Below are positions 50,558 through 60,729 of a stretch of 64,000 nucleotides of DNA, one piece after another. Made by a program: the position numbers and the translations under genes. The notes beneath the pieces were generated by a model. That model was not told the origin of the DNA. It made no database searches and saw only the letters and a list, made by a program, of their open reading frames with translations. The stretch comes from Oscillospiraceae bacterium (GTDB lineage Bacteria; Bacillota; Clostridia; Oscillospirales; Oscillospiraceae). Location of the stretch: NCBI GenBank assembly GCA_017416245.1, contig JAFQCX010000021.1:16354-80353 (forward strand), given 5' to 3'. Numbering within the stretch: position 1 is the stretch's first letter; every line of letters starts with the position of its first letter.

Positions 50558-50803
50558 ATGGAATTAGCAAGTGCAATCGCAATCGCCGGTAAGGCTATCG
50601 GCGCAGGTTTGTGTATGGGTATCGGCGCTATCGGCCCCGGCATTGGCGAAGGTAATGCGGTAGCTCACGCACTGGACGGTATGGCTCGTCAGCCGGAAAC
50701 AGCAGGCACGCTCCGTTCTACTATGATTATGGGCTGCGCAATTGCGGAAACCACCGGTATTTACTCTCTGGTTATTGCTTTGCTCATTATGTTCCTGCTG
50801 TAA
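50558..50803 (+). CDS. atpE: ATP synthase subunit c, probable two-carboxylate sodium-type
   Basis: 81 residues forming the helical hairpin, with loop ARQPE. Ion site: helix 2 has AETTGIYSL (E64, T65, T66, Y69), equivalent to the sodium motif E-S-T-x-x-Y of Ilyobacter c. Helix 1 has GIGEG, Glu31 where Ilyobacter has Gln32. The Glu/Glu pair resembles the two-carboxylate site described for Fusobacterium nucleatum. AGGAGGAAATTATT precedes ATG. Confidence 0.93.
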   Translation: MELASAIAIAGKAIGAGLCMGIGAIGPGIGEGNAVAHALDGMARQPETAGTLRSTMIMGCAIAETTGIYSLVIALLIMFLL

Positions 50804-50840
50804 TCTCCTGTTTTACTATAAACGAAAGGAGTATGCAGAA

Positions 50841-51347
50841 GTGGGACAATTTGAAGCGTTTGTTGGCGTAAACTTTTGGACTGCTCTGTTCGTTCTGCTG
50901 AACACTCTGACCATTTATTTTGTGGCAAAGAAATTCCTGTTCAAGCCGGTGATGGAGATGATTCAAAGCCGGCAGAAGGAAATTGACGATATGTATGCCG
51001 AGGCCGATGCCGCCAAGGCAAATGCGGATGCTATGGAAGCCGAGTACAAAAGCCGTCTTGCCGCAGCCCAGGAAACCAGCGACACACTGGTAAAAGAGGC
51101 TATGGCCCGGGGCAAGAACCGGGAAGAGGAAATCGTCCGTCAGGCAAACCGGGAGGCAGATGCCATTCGGGAAAAGGCTACCCAGGACATCGCCAGAGAA
51201 AAGCAAAAGGCTCTGAACGATGCCAAGGACGAGATCTCCTCCATCGCTCTGGAAATTGCCGGCAAGGTCATCGGCGAGAGTATGGACGGCGAAAAGCAGC
51301 AGAAGTTAGTGGATAACTTCCTGGCAGAACTGGGTGAGCAGGCATGA
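50841..51347 (+). CDS. atpF: ATP synthase subunit b
   Basis: 168 residues from GTG 50841 (AAAGGAG upstream). One membrane helix (VNFWTALFVLLNTLTIYFVA) followed by FLFKPVMEMIQSRQKEIDDM and a long Ala/Glu/Lys right-handed coiled coil, the peripheral stalk. Ends FLAELGEQA; its stop overlaps the atpH start. Confidence 0.92.
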   Translation: MGQFEAFVGVNFWTALFVLLNTLTIYFVAKKFLFKPVMEMIQSRQKEIDDMYAEADAAKANADAMEAEYKSRLAAAQETSDTLVKEAMARGKNREEEIVRQANREADAIREKATQDIAREKQKALNDAKDEISSIALEIAGKVIGESMDGEKQQKLVDNFLAELGEQA

Positions 51348-51883
51348 GTGAGGCAGCAGGTGTTTACGGACAGGGTCTTTATGCCCTGGCAAAGGAAGAA
51401 TCCTTAGAAGATGCTATTTTGCAGGAGCTGACTGCCCTGCAGACCGCCTTTGCGGAGCAGCCGGAATTTCTCAAGCTGCTGGCATCTTCCAACGTGCCGA
51501 AGCAGGAACGCCTCGAGATCATCGACAGCAGCTTCCGCGGAAAAGCGCAGCCCTATGTGCTGAACTTTTTAAAGCTGCTGACCGAGAAGGGTTACATCGC
51601 CCGTTTCGACCTTTGCTGCAAGGCATATCGTGAGCAGTACAACGCGGACAAGGGCATTTTGCAGGTACGGGCAGTATCTGCTCTCCCCCTGACAGACAGT
51701 CAGAAAACACAACTGACAGAAAAGCTGATTGCGATCACCGGCAAAAAGATCGACCTTGCTTGCAAGGTGGATTCCTCTGTGCTGGGCGGCATACGGCTGA
51801 GCTATGGTGGAATCCAGGTGGATGGCACTGTGCAGAGCCGTTTGCAGGCTATGGAAAAAGCACTGAAGAATACCGTAATTTGA
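51344..51883 (+). CDS. atpH: ATP synthase subunit delta
   Basis: 179 residues. N-terminal six-helix domain (AGVYGQGLYALAKEESLEDA), and the C-terminal signature KKIDLACKVDSSVLGGIRLSY then DGTVQSRLQAMEKAL. Connects the b stalk to the top of the alpha-beta hexamer. Four-base overlap with atpF. Confidence 0.93.
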   Translation: MSEAAGVYGQGLYALAKEESLEDAILQELTALQTAFAEQPEFLKLLASSNVPKQERLEIIDSSFRGKAQPYVLNFLKLLTEKGYIARFDLCCKAYREQYNADKGILQVRAVSALPLTDSQKTQLTEKLIAITGKKIDLACKVDSSVLGGIRLSYGGIQVDGTVQSRLQAMEKALKNTVI

Positions 51884-51893
51884 GGTATAAGCT

Positions 51894-53402
51894 ATGGAAT
51901 TAAAACCCGAAGAAATAACGAAAATTATCCGTAGTCAAATTAAAAACTACGAGAACAAATTGCAGACCAGCGAAACCGGCACCGTGATCCTGTCCGGCGA
52001 CGGCATCGCCAAGGTATCCGGCCTTGACAAGTGTATGGCAGGCGAGCTGGTGGAGTTCCCCAACGGTGCCTACGGCATGGCGCAGAACTTAGAGGAGGAA
52101 ACTGTCTCTATCGTGGTTTTGGGCAGTGACAACGGCATCAAAGAGGGCGACACCGTTAAGCGCACCGGCAAGGTGGTATCCGTGCCTGTAGGTAGTGCGC
52201 TCATCGGCCGCGTGGTAAACGCCCTGGGCAAGCCTATCGACGGCAAAGGCGCAATCGAAGCCGAAAGCTACCGCCCCATCGAGTGTCCTGCGCCGGGCAT
52301 TATCGACAGAGAGCCGGTTAGCGTACCTTTGCAGACCGGCATCAAGGCCATTGACTCTATGATCCCCATCGGTCGCGGTCAGCGTGAGCTGATCATCGGT
52401 GACCGTCAGACCGGCAAGACCACCATTGCCACCGACACCATTCTGAATCAAAAGGGTAAGGATGTGATCTGCATCTATGTGGCCATCGGTCAGAAGCGGT
52501 CTACCGTTGCCCAGATCGTGAACACTCTGACTCTGGGCGGCGCTATGGACTACACCATCGTGGTGTCTGCAACCGCCTCCGAGCTGGCGCCTATGCAGTA
52601 CATTGCCCCCTACACCGGCTGTACCATGGGTGAGCATTTTATGCTGCAGGGCAAGGACGTTTTGGTCATCTATGACGATTTGAGCAAGCACGCGGTGGCA
52701 TACCGCGCCATCTCCCTGCTGATCCGCCGTCCTCCCGGACGGGAAGCCTACCCCGGCGACGTATTCTACCTCCACTCCAGACTTCTGGAGCGCGCCGCCC
52801 ATCTGTCCAAGGCAAACGGCGGCGGCAGCCTGACCGCGCTGCCCATTATCGAGACCCAGGCAGGTGACGTTTCTGCCTACATTCCCACCAACGTGATCTC
52901 CATCACCGACGGACAGATCTTCCTGGAAAGTGAGCTGTTCAACGCCGGTGTTATGCCCGCTGTAAACCCCGGTATTTCCGTGTCCCGTGTTGGCGGCGCT
53001 GCCCAGATTAAAGCGATGAAGCAGGTGGCAGGCAGCTTAAAGCTTCTGTACTCTCAATACCGTGAGCTGCAGAGCTTTGCTCAGTTTGGCTCTGATCTGG
53101 ACGCAGACACCAAGGCCCGTCTTGCTCTGGGTGAGCGGATTGTGGCAGTACTGAAGCAGAAGAACAACGCTCCCGTTGAGGTCGCTCATCAGGTGTGCGT
53201 TCTGTATGCCGTGGTAAAGGGCTATCTGGAAAACATCGATGTAACCAAAATTCCTGAGTTCGAGCGTCGGCTGCAGGAGTTTATGGAAACCCGTTATGAG
53301 GATGTGCTGGTTGCGATCCGCACCACCGGCAAGCTGGAAGAAACCACAGAGAACAGATTGAAAGAAGCCCTCACTGAGTTGCTGGCAGAAATGGGTGGCT
53401 GA
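51894..53402 (+). CDS. atpA: ATP synthase subunit alpha
   Basis: 502 residues. Barrel domain with [21 protein letters not shown]-loop GDRQTGKTT; catalytic-interface Arg in [21 protein letters not shown]-terminal helical part ends [13 protein letters not shown]. Full length. Non-catalytic nucleotide-binding subunit. Immediately followed by atpG. Confidence 0.97.
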   Translation: MELKPEEITKIIRSQIKNYENKLQTSETGTVILSGDGIAKVSGLDKCMAGELVEFPNGAYGMAQNLEEETVSIVVLGSDNGIKEGDTVKRTGKVVSVPVGSALIGRVVNALGKPIDGKGAIEAESYRPIECPAPGIIDREPVSVPLQTGIKAIDSMIPIGRGQRELIIGDRQTGKTTIATDTILNQKGKDVICIYVAIGQKRSTVAQIVNTLTLGGAMDYTIVVSATASELAPMQYIAPYTGCTMGEHFMLQGKDVLVIYDDLSKHAVAYRAISLLIRRPPGREAYPGDVFYLHSRLLERAAHLSKANGGGSLTALPIIETQAGDVSAYIPTNVISITDGQIFLESELFNAGVMPAVNPGISVSRVGGAAQIKAMKQVAGSLKLLYSQYRELQSFAQFGSDLDADTKARLALGERIVAVLKQKNNAPVEVAHQVCVLYAVVKGYLENIDVTKIPEFERRLQEFMETRYEDVLVAIRTTGKLEETTENRLKEALTELLAEMGG

Positions 53403-53403
53403 T

Positions 53404-55782
<2,379 letters not shown>

Positions 55783-55783
<1 letters not shown>

Positions 55784-56187
55784 TGAACACCTTTGCTTTA
55801 ATGATCGTAACCCCGGACGGCGTGCAGTTTGACGGGCAGGCCGAGGAGCTGGTGGTGCGGACTACCACCGGCGATATGGGTATTTTGGCCGGTCACATCA
55901 ACTGCGTCGCCCCCCTTGGTATGGGTATGGCAACGGTGATGGTAGACGGTCAGAAGCGGTACGGCGCCTGTATCGGCGGTATGGTTTCTGTACTGAATGG
56001 ACAGGTAAAGCTGGTGCCTACCACCTTCGAGTGGGCAGACAAAATCGACCTGCCCCGCGCCAAAGCCTCCGGCCAGCGAGCCAAGGATGTGCTGGCTGAC
56101 AAGTCCTCCACTGATACGGATCTGCGGCTTGCTGAGGCGCGGCTGAAGCGGGCGCTGATCCGCCAGAGCGTTGCCCAGTATAAATAA
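55783..56187 (+). CDS. atpC: ATP synthase subunit epsilon
   Basis: 134 residues; ATG overlaps the atpD stop (TGATG). Beta-sandwich MIVTPDGVQFDGQAEELVVR, GDMGILAGHINCVAPLGMG, and C-terminal helices (AEARLKRALIRQSVAQYK). Last gene of the operon; a terminator follows. Confidence 0.93.
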
Positions 56188-56228
56188 AAAACCACACCCC
56201 GCTTGTGCTTAACAAGTGGGGTGTAGCT
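56188..56228. terminator. Terminator between atpC and sfsA
   Basis: ACACCCCgCTTGT-loop-ACAAGTGGGGTGT; an A-run on the left serves as the T-run for sfsA on the minus strand and GCTTTATTT follows on the plus strand. Confidence 0.7.
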
Positions 56229-56898
56229 TTATTTCTACAGGGTTTTGAATTGCCATCGTATCCGGAGTCACGGCGCAATCCATCGCCAAAATCTGTACGC
56301 CGGCATAAGATGCCTCCCGCAGCGCCTTGCCGAATTCCGGGTCTGTAGCATCGTTGGGGTGCAGGTACTTTACGTCCGTCATCTGGATCACAAACAGAAC
56401 GTATGCCCCATAGCCTTCTTTTGCAAGCTGGGTCAGCTCCCGCAGGTGTTTTGCGCCCCGCTCTGTTGGCGCATCCGGGAAGGCGCAAACGCCGCCTGTT
56501 TCCAAGGTAACGCCTTTCACCTCAAGAAAGCATTGCTGTCCATCCTTCGTGAAGGAAAAATCAAAACGGGAATTGCCCCAGCGGCTTTCCGGGCGGAGGT
56601 TTTCAATTTTGCCCAATCCGCCGCCAGCCAGCCACTGCCCTGCCGCTGTGTTGGGGGCTTGGGAGTCCATATTGATCAGCCTGTCGCCTTTTTGCACCGC
56701 GATCAGGTCATAGCGGGTCTTGCGGGCAGGATTATCCGACTCCGCGCACCATACCTTTGCGCCGGCTGGGAGCAGCTCCCGACACCTGCCGGTATTTTTC
56801 ACGTGGCAGATCTCCTCTTTCCCGTCGATTTCGATATGGGCAATAAACCGGTTGGGTCTACTCAAAAACCGACCCGGCACAACATTTGCGTACTGCAT
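56209..56898 (-). CDS. sfsA: SfsA family protein
   Basis: 229 residues from ATG 56898, with GGGGGAGCAGCT upstream. RFLSRPNRFIAHIEIDGKEE, HVKNTGRCRELLPAGAKVW, WGNSRFDFSFTKDGQQCFLE with VKGVTLE, and VLFVIQMTDVKYLHPNDATD are the SfsA signatures; the D...ExK set resembles a nuclease fold. First named as a sugar-fermentation regulator; DNA binding or nuclease activity is likely but unproven here. Confidence 0.92.
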   Translation of the reverse strand: MQYANVVPGRFLSRPNRFIAHIEIDGKEEICHVKNTGRCRELLPAGAKVWCAESDNPARKTRYDLIAVQKGDRLINMDSQAPNTAAGQWLAGGGLGKIENLRPESRWGNSRFDFSFTKDGQQCFLEVKGVTLETGGVCAFPDAPTERGAKHLRELTQLAKEGYGAYVLFVIQMTDVKYLHPNDATDPEFGKALREASYAGVQILAMDCAVTPDTMAIQNPVEIKLHPTC

Positions 56899-57003
56899 AG
56901 CTGCTCCCCCCTTTTTCCATAGGATAACAGATTTTTGCCTCTTTGCCAAGGGAAAGGTGTTGACTTTTCCTAAAATTGTGCTATAATCAGTTCCGTTCCC
57001 TAT

Positions 57004-57080
57004 GGAGGCTTAGCTCAGCTGGTTAGAGCGCCTGCTTCACACGCAGGAGGTCGATGGTTCGAGTCCATTAGTCTCCACCA
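57004..57080 (+). tRNA. tRNA-Val (CAC)
   Basis: 77 bases with encoded CCA. Acceptor GGAGGCT/AGTCTCC, D-arm GCTCAGCTGGTTAGAGC, anticodon stem CCTGC-TTCACAC-GCAGG (anticodon CAC), T-arm ATGG-TTCGAGT-CCAT. A terminator follows at once. Inverted and direct copies of its 3' end lie 35-320 bases downstream. Confidence 0.95.
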
Positions 57081-57083
57081 AAA

Positions 57084-57115
57084 ATGCCGCCCTTAAAAGG
57101 GCGGCTAATTTTTTT
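57084..57115 (+). terminator. Terminator of tRNA-Val
   Basis: GCCGCCCTT-AA-AAGGGCGGC followed by TAATTTTTTT, four bases after the CCA end. Confidence 0.9.
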
Positions 57116-57400
57116 GGTGGAGACTAATGGGCTCGAAAGGGCCGTCCAAACAAACAGTCCAGTGGACTGTTTGTCGGCCCGTGGCTCGCCCGCAGGCGAG
57201 CGAGTCCATCTAATCCGAAGGCCACCTTTTTCACCACCCGTTGGGTGGTGTCTTTTTTTGTTTCGACATGGACTCGAACCCATCTGAATGCAACGCGGAC
57301 GAGCGTTGCCGCCGAGGGCTTGACCGAGGCGAACCTTTATTTTCCGCAAAGCGGAAAATGCAAATCGAGTCCTTAGTCTCCACTTTCGCCTATGGACTCG
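57115..57400. repeat. Hairpin-rich element bounded by inverted copies of the tRNA-Val 3' end
   Basis: 57115-57137 is the reverse complement of the tRNA 3' end (22 of 23 bases). 57366-57383, CGAGTCCTTAGTCTCCAC, is a direct copy with one base missing. Together they form terminal inverted repeats about 270 bases apart. Shorter pieces lie between: CGAGTCCAT at 57201 (direct), ATGGACTCGAACC at 57268 (inverted), ATGGACTCG at 57392 (inverted). Internal hairpins include AACAAACAGTCCA/TGGACTGTTTGT, GCTCGCC/GGCGAGC and TTTTCCGC/GCGGAAAA. No gene. Confidence 0.7.
57231..57260 (+). terminator. Terminator-like hairpin inside the tRNA-end element
   Basis: CACCACCC-GTT-GGGTGGTG followed by TCTTTTTTTG. It divides the element into two halves, each bounded by oppositely oriented tRNA-end fragments. 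Confidence 0.75.
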
Positions 57401-57453
57401 TTTTCCTTCATCAGCCATTTCCTTGGATTATTATCAATGTATTCGCAAAACTC

Positions 57454-57481
57454 TTGTAATTCGCAAAAAACGTGGTATAAT
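57454..57481 (+). promoter_or_regulatory. Promoter of the structured-RNA cassette
   Basis: TTGTAA and a perfect TATAAT with a 16-base spacer; the predicted start, about seven bases beyond, falls at the first base of the long closing helix. Confidence 0.65.
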
Positions 57482-57487
57482 AATTAT

Positions 57488-57705
57488 GCCAAACAAATCT
57501 GAATAACGTAAAATCGGTATGCCCTTTTTGTTTTTAAGGGGTAGTATACCCTTTTTTGCTTTTTTTCGCTATCCAATTTTGATTTGCTAAAAATGCAACT
57601 CCACTTGGATAGCGGAATGGGTTTACCTTTTTGCGTTTGAGATTTGTTTGGCGACAATCGGGGTTGCGTTTTTGAGTGCGGTAACTTCGGTTGCCGCACT
57701 TTTTT
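57488..57705 (+). ncRNA. Candidate structured non-coding RNA with its own terminator
   Basis: GCCAAACAAATCT (57488-57500) pairs fully with AGATTTGTTTGGC (57640-57652); AACGTAAAA (57505) extends the helix with TTTTGCGTT (57629). Inside are hairpin GGTAT...ATACC with CCCTT/AAGGG, and hairpin CGCTATCCAA/TTGGATAGCG (57567-57614). Then comes the terminator GTGCGGTAACTTCGGTTGCCGCAC plus six T's (57676-57705). No ORF of note. I could not assign a known RNA family; 6S-like or retron-like RNA are possibilities to test. Confidence 0.6.
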
Positions 57706-57726
57706 ATTTTTAGGGAGGTGAAAGAA

Positions 57727-57907
57727 ATAGGCGAGGAATATTTGTATAATCGCAAAACGGACACGCTACATATCCGCGGATACTGTTAACATACAAGGGG
57801 ACTTTGTGCGGACTATAACCGAGGATGAAACTCTTGCGTATGATGGGCGAGCTATTGGTATGTGTAAACTGTGCCAAAAGAAACGAGAACAAATCATAAA
57901 AGAATAG
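57727..57907 (+). pseudogene. Decayed small gene downstream of the ncRNA
   Basis: GGGAGGTG stands eight bases before ATA where a start would be. Frame 1 reads GEEYLYNRKTDTLHIRGYC, then TAA in place of a likely Gln codon, then HTRGLCADYN. Another frame continues as TITEDETLAYDGRAIGMCKL, CQKKREQIIKE and stop. The CKLC pair and matched halves suggest a former small Cys-containing protein disabled by a lost start, a stop and a frameshift. Confidence 0.5.
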
Positions 57908-57922
57908 AAATGAGGTATAACT

Positions 57923-58132
57923 TTGAAAAAAACAATATCCTTGCTTATGGCACTCGTGCTTTGCTTCGGTTTATGTGCTTGTGGAGAAAAGGAGCCTTCT
58001 GAGTTGGAAAAAGCCCGCGCAAAAACGAAGGCAGCACAAGATGCATTGGACTCAATCAACAAAGCAGTGAAAGAAGCAGAAAAGCGGAAAGAAGACGCAG
58101 AAAAATGGATGGACGATTTATTCGGAGACTAA
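57923..58132 (+). CDS. Small lipoprotein with a coiled-coil tail
   Basis: 69 residues, TTG start with GAGGTATAAC upstream. Signal peptide KKTISLLMALVLCFGLCAC with lipobox L-C-A-C (Cys about 20), then a short linker and one Lys/Glu/Ala helix (KAAQDALDSINKAVKEAEKR). Probably anchored on the outer face of the membrane. The signal peptide resembles that of the next gene. Function unknown. Confidence 0.65.
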   Translation: MKKTISLLMALVLCFGLCACGEKEPSELEKARAKTKAAQDALDSINKAVKEAEKRKEDAEKWMDDLFGD

Positions 58133-58165
58133 GAAAATAAGAAGAAAATAAAAGGAGTTATCGAA

Positions 58166-58624
58166 ATGAGAAGAGTAATATACCTCATCTTGGTATTTGC
58201 GCTGTGTTTGGGCTTGTGTGCTTGTGCCCCAAAGACGGACTGGGCTACGGCAGTTGATAAAGCCGAGCAGATTCTAGAGAAAGCCGCGGAAAACTCTCAA
58301 GCAGACATTCTGATTTCATGTAGAATGAATGAAAAAAATACCACACTTATCGTTGGTGGCAAACTAAGTACTTACCTGCAAGGGGCAATTGACGCGGCGA
58401 AGAAAGATGCATCCATACCATCGTGGTTGAAGGAAGGTGTGATCGAGGAACTCAAAAATGAGCAGCTTCAAGAGGATGCGAGTGCAAAAGAGTTCTTCTT
58501 GGACTTAGCGTACAGCGAAATCTCAGAGCAAGTGCAAGCTTGCTTTGAGAATGCAAACATTGTAATCATCTATCAATATGAAGACATTAATGGGCTCTCC
58601 ACCTCAAGAGAATATGATGAATGA
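58166..58624 (+). CDS. Lipoprotein of unknown function
   Basis: 152 residues, AAAGGAGTTATCGAA before ATG. Signal peptide RRVIYLILVFALCLGLCAC with the same LCAC lipobox as the gene 33 bases upstream; the mature part is mixed alpha/beta with a cysteine pair (SCRMNEK, QACFENAN). The two lipoproteins are likely co-expressed. No family recognised. Confidence 0.65.
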   Translation: MRRVIYLILVFALCLGLCACAPKTDWATAVDKAEQILEKAAENSQADILISCRMNEKNTTLIVGGKLSTYLQGAIDAAKKDASIPSWLKEGVIEELKNEQLQEDASAKEFFLDLAYSEISEQVQACFENANIVIIYQYEDINGLSTSREYDE

Positions 58625-58699
58625 ACTTTCTATCTGGCGTTCCTCCTGACAATTCCAGATAGTACGTATTTACTTGCACAACCTAAAATATCAAGAAAA

Positions 58700-58733
58700 A
58701 CCAGGGAGCCATTTGTGGCTCCCTGGTTTTATA
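58700..58733 (+). terminator. Terminator of the lipoprotein pair
   Basis: ACCAGGGAGCCA-TTTG-TGGCTCCCTGGT followed by TTTATAT. Confidence 0.85.
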
Positions 58734-58800
58734 TCAACTGTACGTGTTTCTGAATTGCCTGCTCAATCCTCTGCAGCTCGATACCGATATGACATTGCTA
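58734..58800 (-). pseudogene. Possible C-terminal gene fragment
   Basis: Minus-strand reading CHIGIELQRIEQAIQKHVQL then I and a stop looks like the last helix of a protein, but nothing upstream continues it and no start is present. Lies between two terminators. Weak evidence. Confidence 0.25.
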
Positions 58801-58826
58801 ATGACGGTCATTGGCTGCCATCTAAA

Positions 58827-58855
58827 ATCCCCCGCCTGTTTTAGGCGGGGGATGC
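58827..58855 (-). terminator. Terminator of the aminotransferase gene
   Basis: ATCCCCCGCCT-loop-AGGCGGGGGAT with TTTTAG on the minus strand, five bases after the stop. Confidence 0.8.
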
Positions 58856-58860
58856 TTTCT

Positions 58861-60033
58861 TTATATCAAACTCTCAAAAATGGGCAGGCTTCTCTGGATC
58901 TGGTCGTAGCTGACGCAGTAGCACAGCCGCACATAGCCCGGGCAGCCGAAGGAATCGCCGGGCACGACCAGCAGATCCTTTTCCATGGCCTTTTTCACAA
59001 AGGCATTGGCATCGCCGCCGGGCACTTTTACGAACAGGTAGAATGCGCCATCCGGCTTTGCCACCTCGTAGCCTGCCTTCCGCAGACCCTCGTAAAGCGC
59101 CTTGCGGTTGCGGTCATACTCCGTCAGATCCGGCTTCAAATGAGCGCAGCGCGCCAGCACATACTGCCACAAAGACGGGGCGCAGATATGTCCGTAGCCA
59201 CGGGCAGCGCCGGCAACGGCAGTGTAAATTGCCTCACCGTCGGTAGCCTTTCGGGGCACATAGATATAGCCGATTCGCTCACCGGGCAGGGACAGGGATT
59301 TGGAATAGGAGTAGCAAACAATGGTGTTGCGGTAAATGGTGGGAATAAAGGGTACTTCTACCCCATCGTAAGCCAGCTCCCGATAGGGCTCGTCGGCAAC
59401 GATATAAATGGGGTGACCGAATTCCTCAGACTTCCGCTCCAACAGCGCACCCAATTTCTGCAGAGTTTCCCGGGTGTAGACCACGCCGGAGGGGTTATTG
59501 GGTGAATTGATAATAATGGCAACGGTATTTTCTGTCAATGCTGCCTCCACCGCATCCAGCTTGATCTGAAAATCCGGCACATCGGGAGGCACGACCTTCA
59601 GCTCCAGTCCCGCGGTCTGAGCAAAGGGCTCATACTCAGAAAAATAGGGCGCAATGGTCAGAATCTCACCGCCGGGAACAGACAGCGCCCGGAACACGCT
59701 GCAAAGCTCCGCAGATGCGCCACAGCCCACAAACAACTCCGCCGGGGTAACATCTGTGCCAAAGCGGTTATTTAAGTCCTCCGCAATGGCTTTTCTTGCG
59801 CTCAGGTCGCCCTGCGCGCTGGTGTAGCTGTGGGTACGCAAAGCGCCCATTTCCTGCATTACATCTGCTACCGCCTGTGTGATCTCGGCAGGCGCAGGCA
59901 GGCTGGGGTTGCCAATGGTAAAATTAAACACATTCTCCGGGCCGATCTCCTGGGCCCGAACTGCGCCGTACTCCGCAATATCCCGAATGACACAGCGGTT
60001 ATCTCCCATTTCATAGGCTTGTTGATTATACAT
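58861..60033 (-). CDS. Class I/II PLP aminotransferase
   Basis: 390 residues from ATG 60033; an ATG two codons earlier lies too close to AAGGAG. FTIGNPSLPAP, INSPNNPSGVVYTRETL, VADEPYRELAYDG and the PLP-Lys motif YSYSKSLSLPGERIGY mark fold-type I subgroup I-gamma. Aspartate or aromatic amino acid transamination is likely; the exact substrate is unknown. Co-directional with the exonuclease gene, gap 11 bases. Confidence 0.85.
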   Translation of the reverse strand: MYNQQAYEMGDNRCVIRDIAEYGAVRAQEIGPENVFNFTIGNPSLPAPAEITQAVADVMQEMGALRTHSYTSAQGDLSARKAIAEDLNNRFGTDVTPAELFVGCGASAELCSVFRALSVPGGEILTIAPYFSEYEPFAQTAGLELKVVPPDVPDFQIKLDAVEAALTENTVAIIINSPNNPSGVVYTRETLQKLGALLERKSEEFGHPIYIVADEPYRELAYDGVEVPFIPTIYRNTIVCYSYSKSLSLPGERIGYIYVPRKATDGEAIYTAVAGAARGYGHICAPSLWQYVLARCAHLKPDLTEYDRNRKALYEGLRKAGYEVAKPDGAFYLFVKVPGGDANAFVKKAMEKDLLVVPGDSFGCPGYVRLCYCVSYDQIQRSLPIFESLI

Positions 60034-60044
60034 AAACATTCTCC

Positions 60045-60728
60045 TTATAACTGGTATAATGGCGCAATCGGGTCATAGCGCTGGGGCTTATAAGTAACCG
60101 AGCCGATGGGCTTCCCCTCCACGCCGTACTTGGGATTGTACCCAAACAGGTTTACATAACATTCCAAATCTGCCTTTTCCGCTTCCATTGCTTTCATTAC
60201 CTCTACCGTAGCCAGCACGTCATCCACCGCACGGTGGGAGTTGACCACCTGATCCGCAAGGCCGTAAACCTCAATGGCGTTGCACAGCTTGTGGGGGTAG
60301 CTGTGGCGGTCTTTATAGACCGTGAGCAGATCCAGCTTGTCCTTGCCCTTCAGAATAGCAGGGTCGCCGTCCCGGAGCAGTAAGTAAAACAGAAAACTCA
60401 AGTCAAAATGGGCATTATAGGCTAGCAGCAAGGTGTTTCCCTCGATCATCCGGGCAATATCGCAGCACAGGCGAGTCTTAGGGATACCGCGGCTGCGCAG
60501 ATCCTCGTTGGTGATGCCGGTGAGGTGTTCAATTTGCGGGGGCACAAAGCCGCCGGGACTCAAAGCGATCAGCTGATCATATTCCTCGACTACAGTGATT
60601 TCCCCGTTCTGTTTTTCCACCACAACGGCGGCAAATTCGATGATCTCATCCCGACTGTAGAGAAGCCCGGTGGTTTCCGTATCAAACAGCATCAGCCGGT
60701 CGTATTTTGCAAACAAACTATCCAGCAT
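60045..60728 (-). CDS. DEDDh 3'-5' exonuclease
   Basis: 227 residues from ATG 60728 (AAGGAGAATAAA upstream). Exo I LMLFDTETTGLL (D, E), Exo II LLLAYNAHFDLSF (D), Exo III SHRAVDDVLATV (H, D). The family includes DnaQ/epsilon and RNase T-type enzymes. No polymerase domain, so a free-standing proofreading-like or RNA-trimming exonuclease. One base separates it from the CYTH gene. Confidence 0.88.
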   Translation of the reverse strand: MLDSLFAKYDRLMLFDTETTGLLYSRDEIIEFAAVVVEKQNGEITVVEEYDQLIALSPGGFVPPQIEHLTGITNEDLRSRGIPKTRLCCDIARMIEGNTLLLAYNAHFDLSFLFYLLLRDGDPAILKGKDKLDLLTVYKDRHSYPHKLCNAIEVYGLADQVVNSHRAVDDVLATVEVMKAMEAEKADLECYVNLFGYNPKYGVEGKPIGSVTYKPQRYDPIAPLYQL

Positions 60729-60729
60729 T

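Noticed and set aside
57115-57400. A second tRNA gene after tRNA-Val
   Set aside because: Only T-arm and acceptor pieces occur; no D-arm or anticodon arm can be folded.
57488-57705. Retron
   Set aside because: The RNA has inverted ends like a retron ncRNA, but no reverse transcriptase gene lies nearby; kept only as one possibility.
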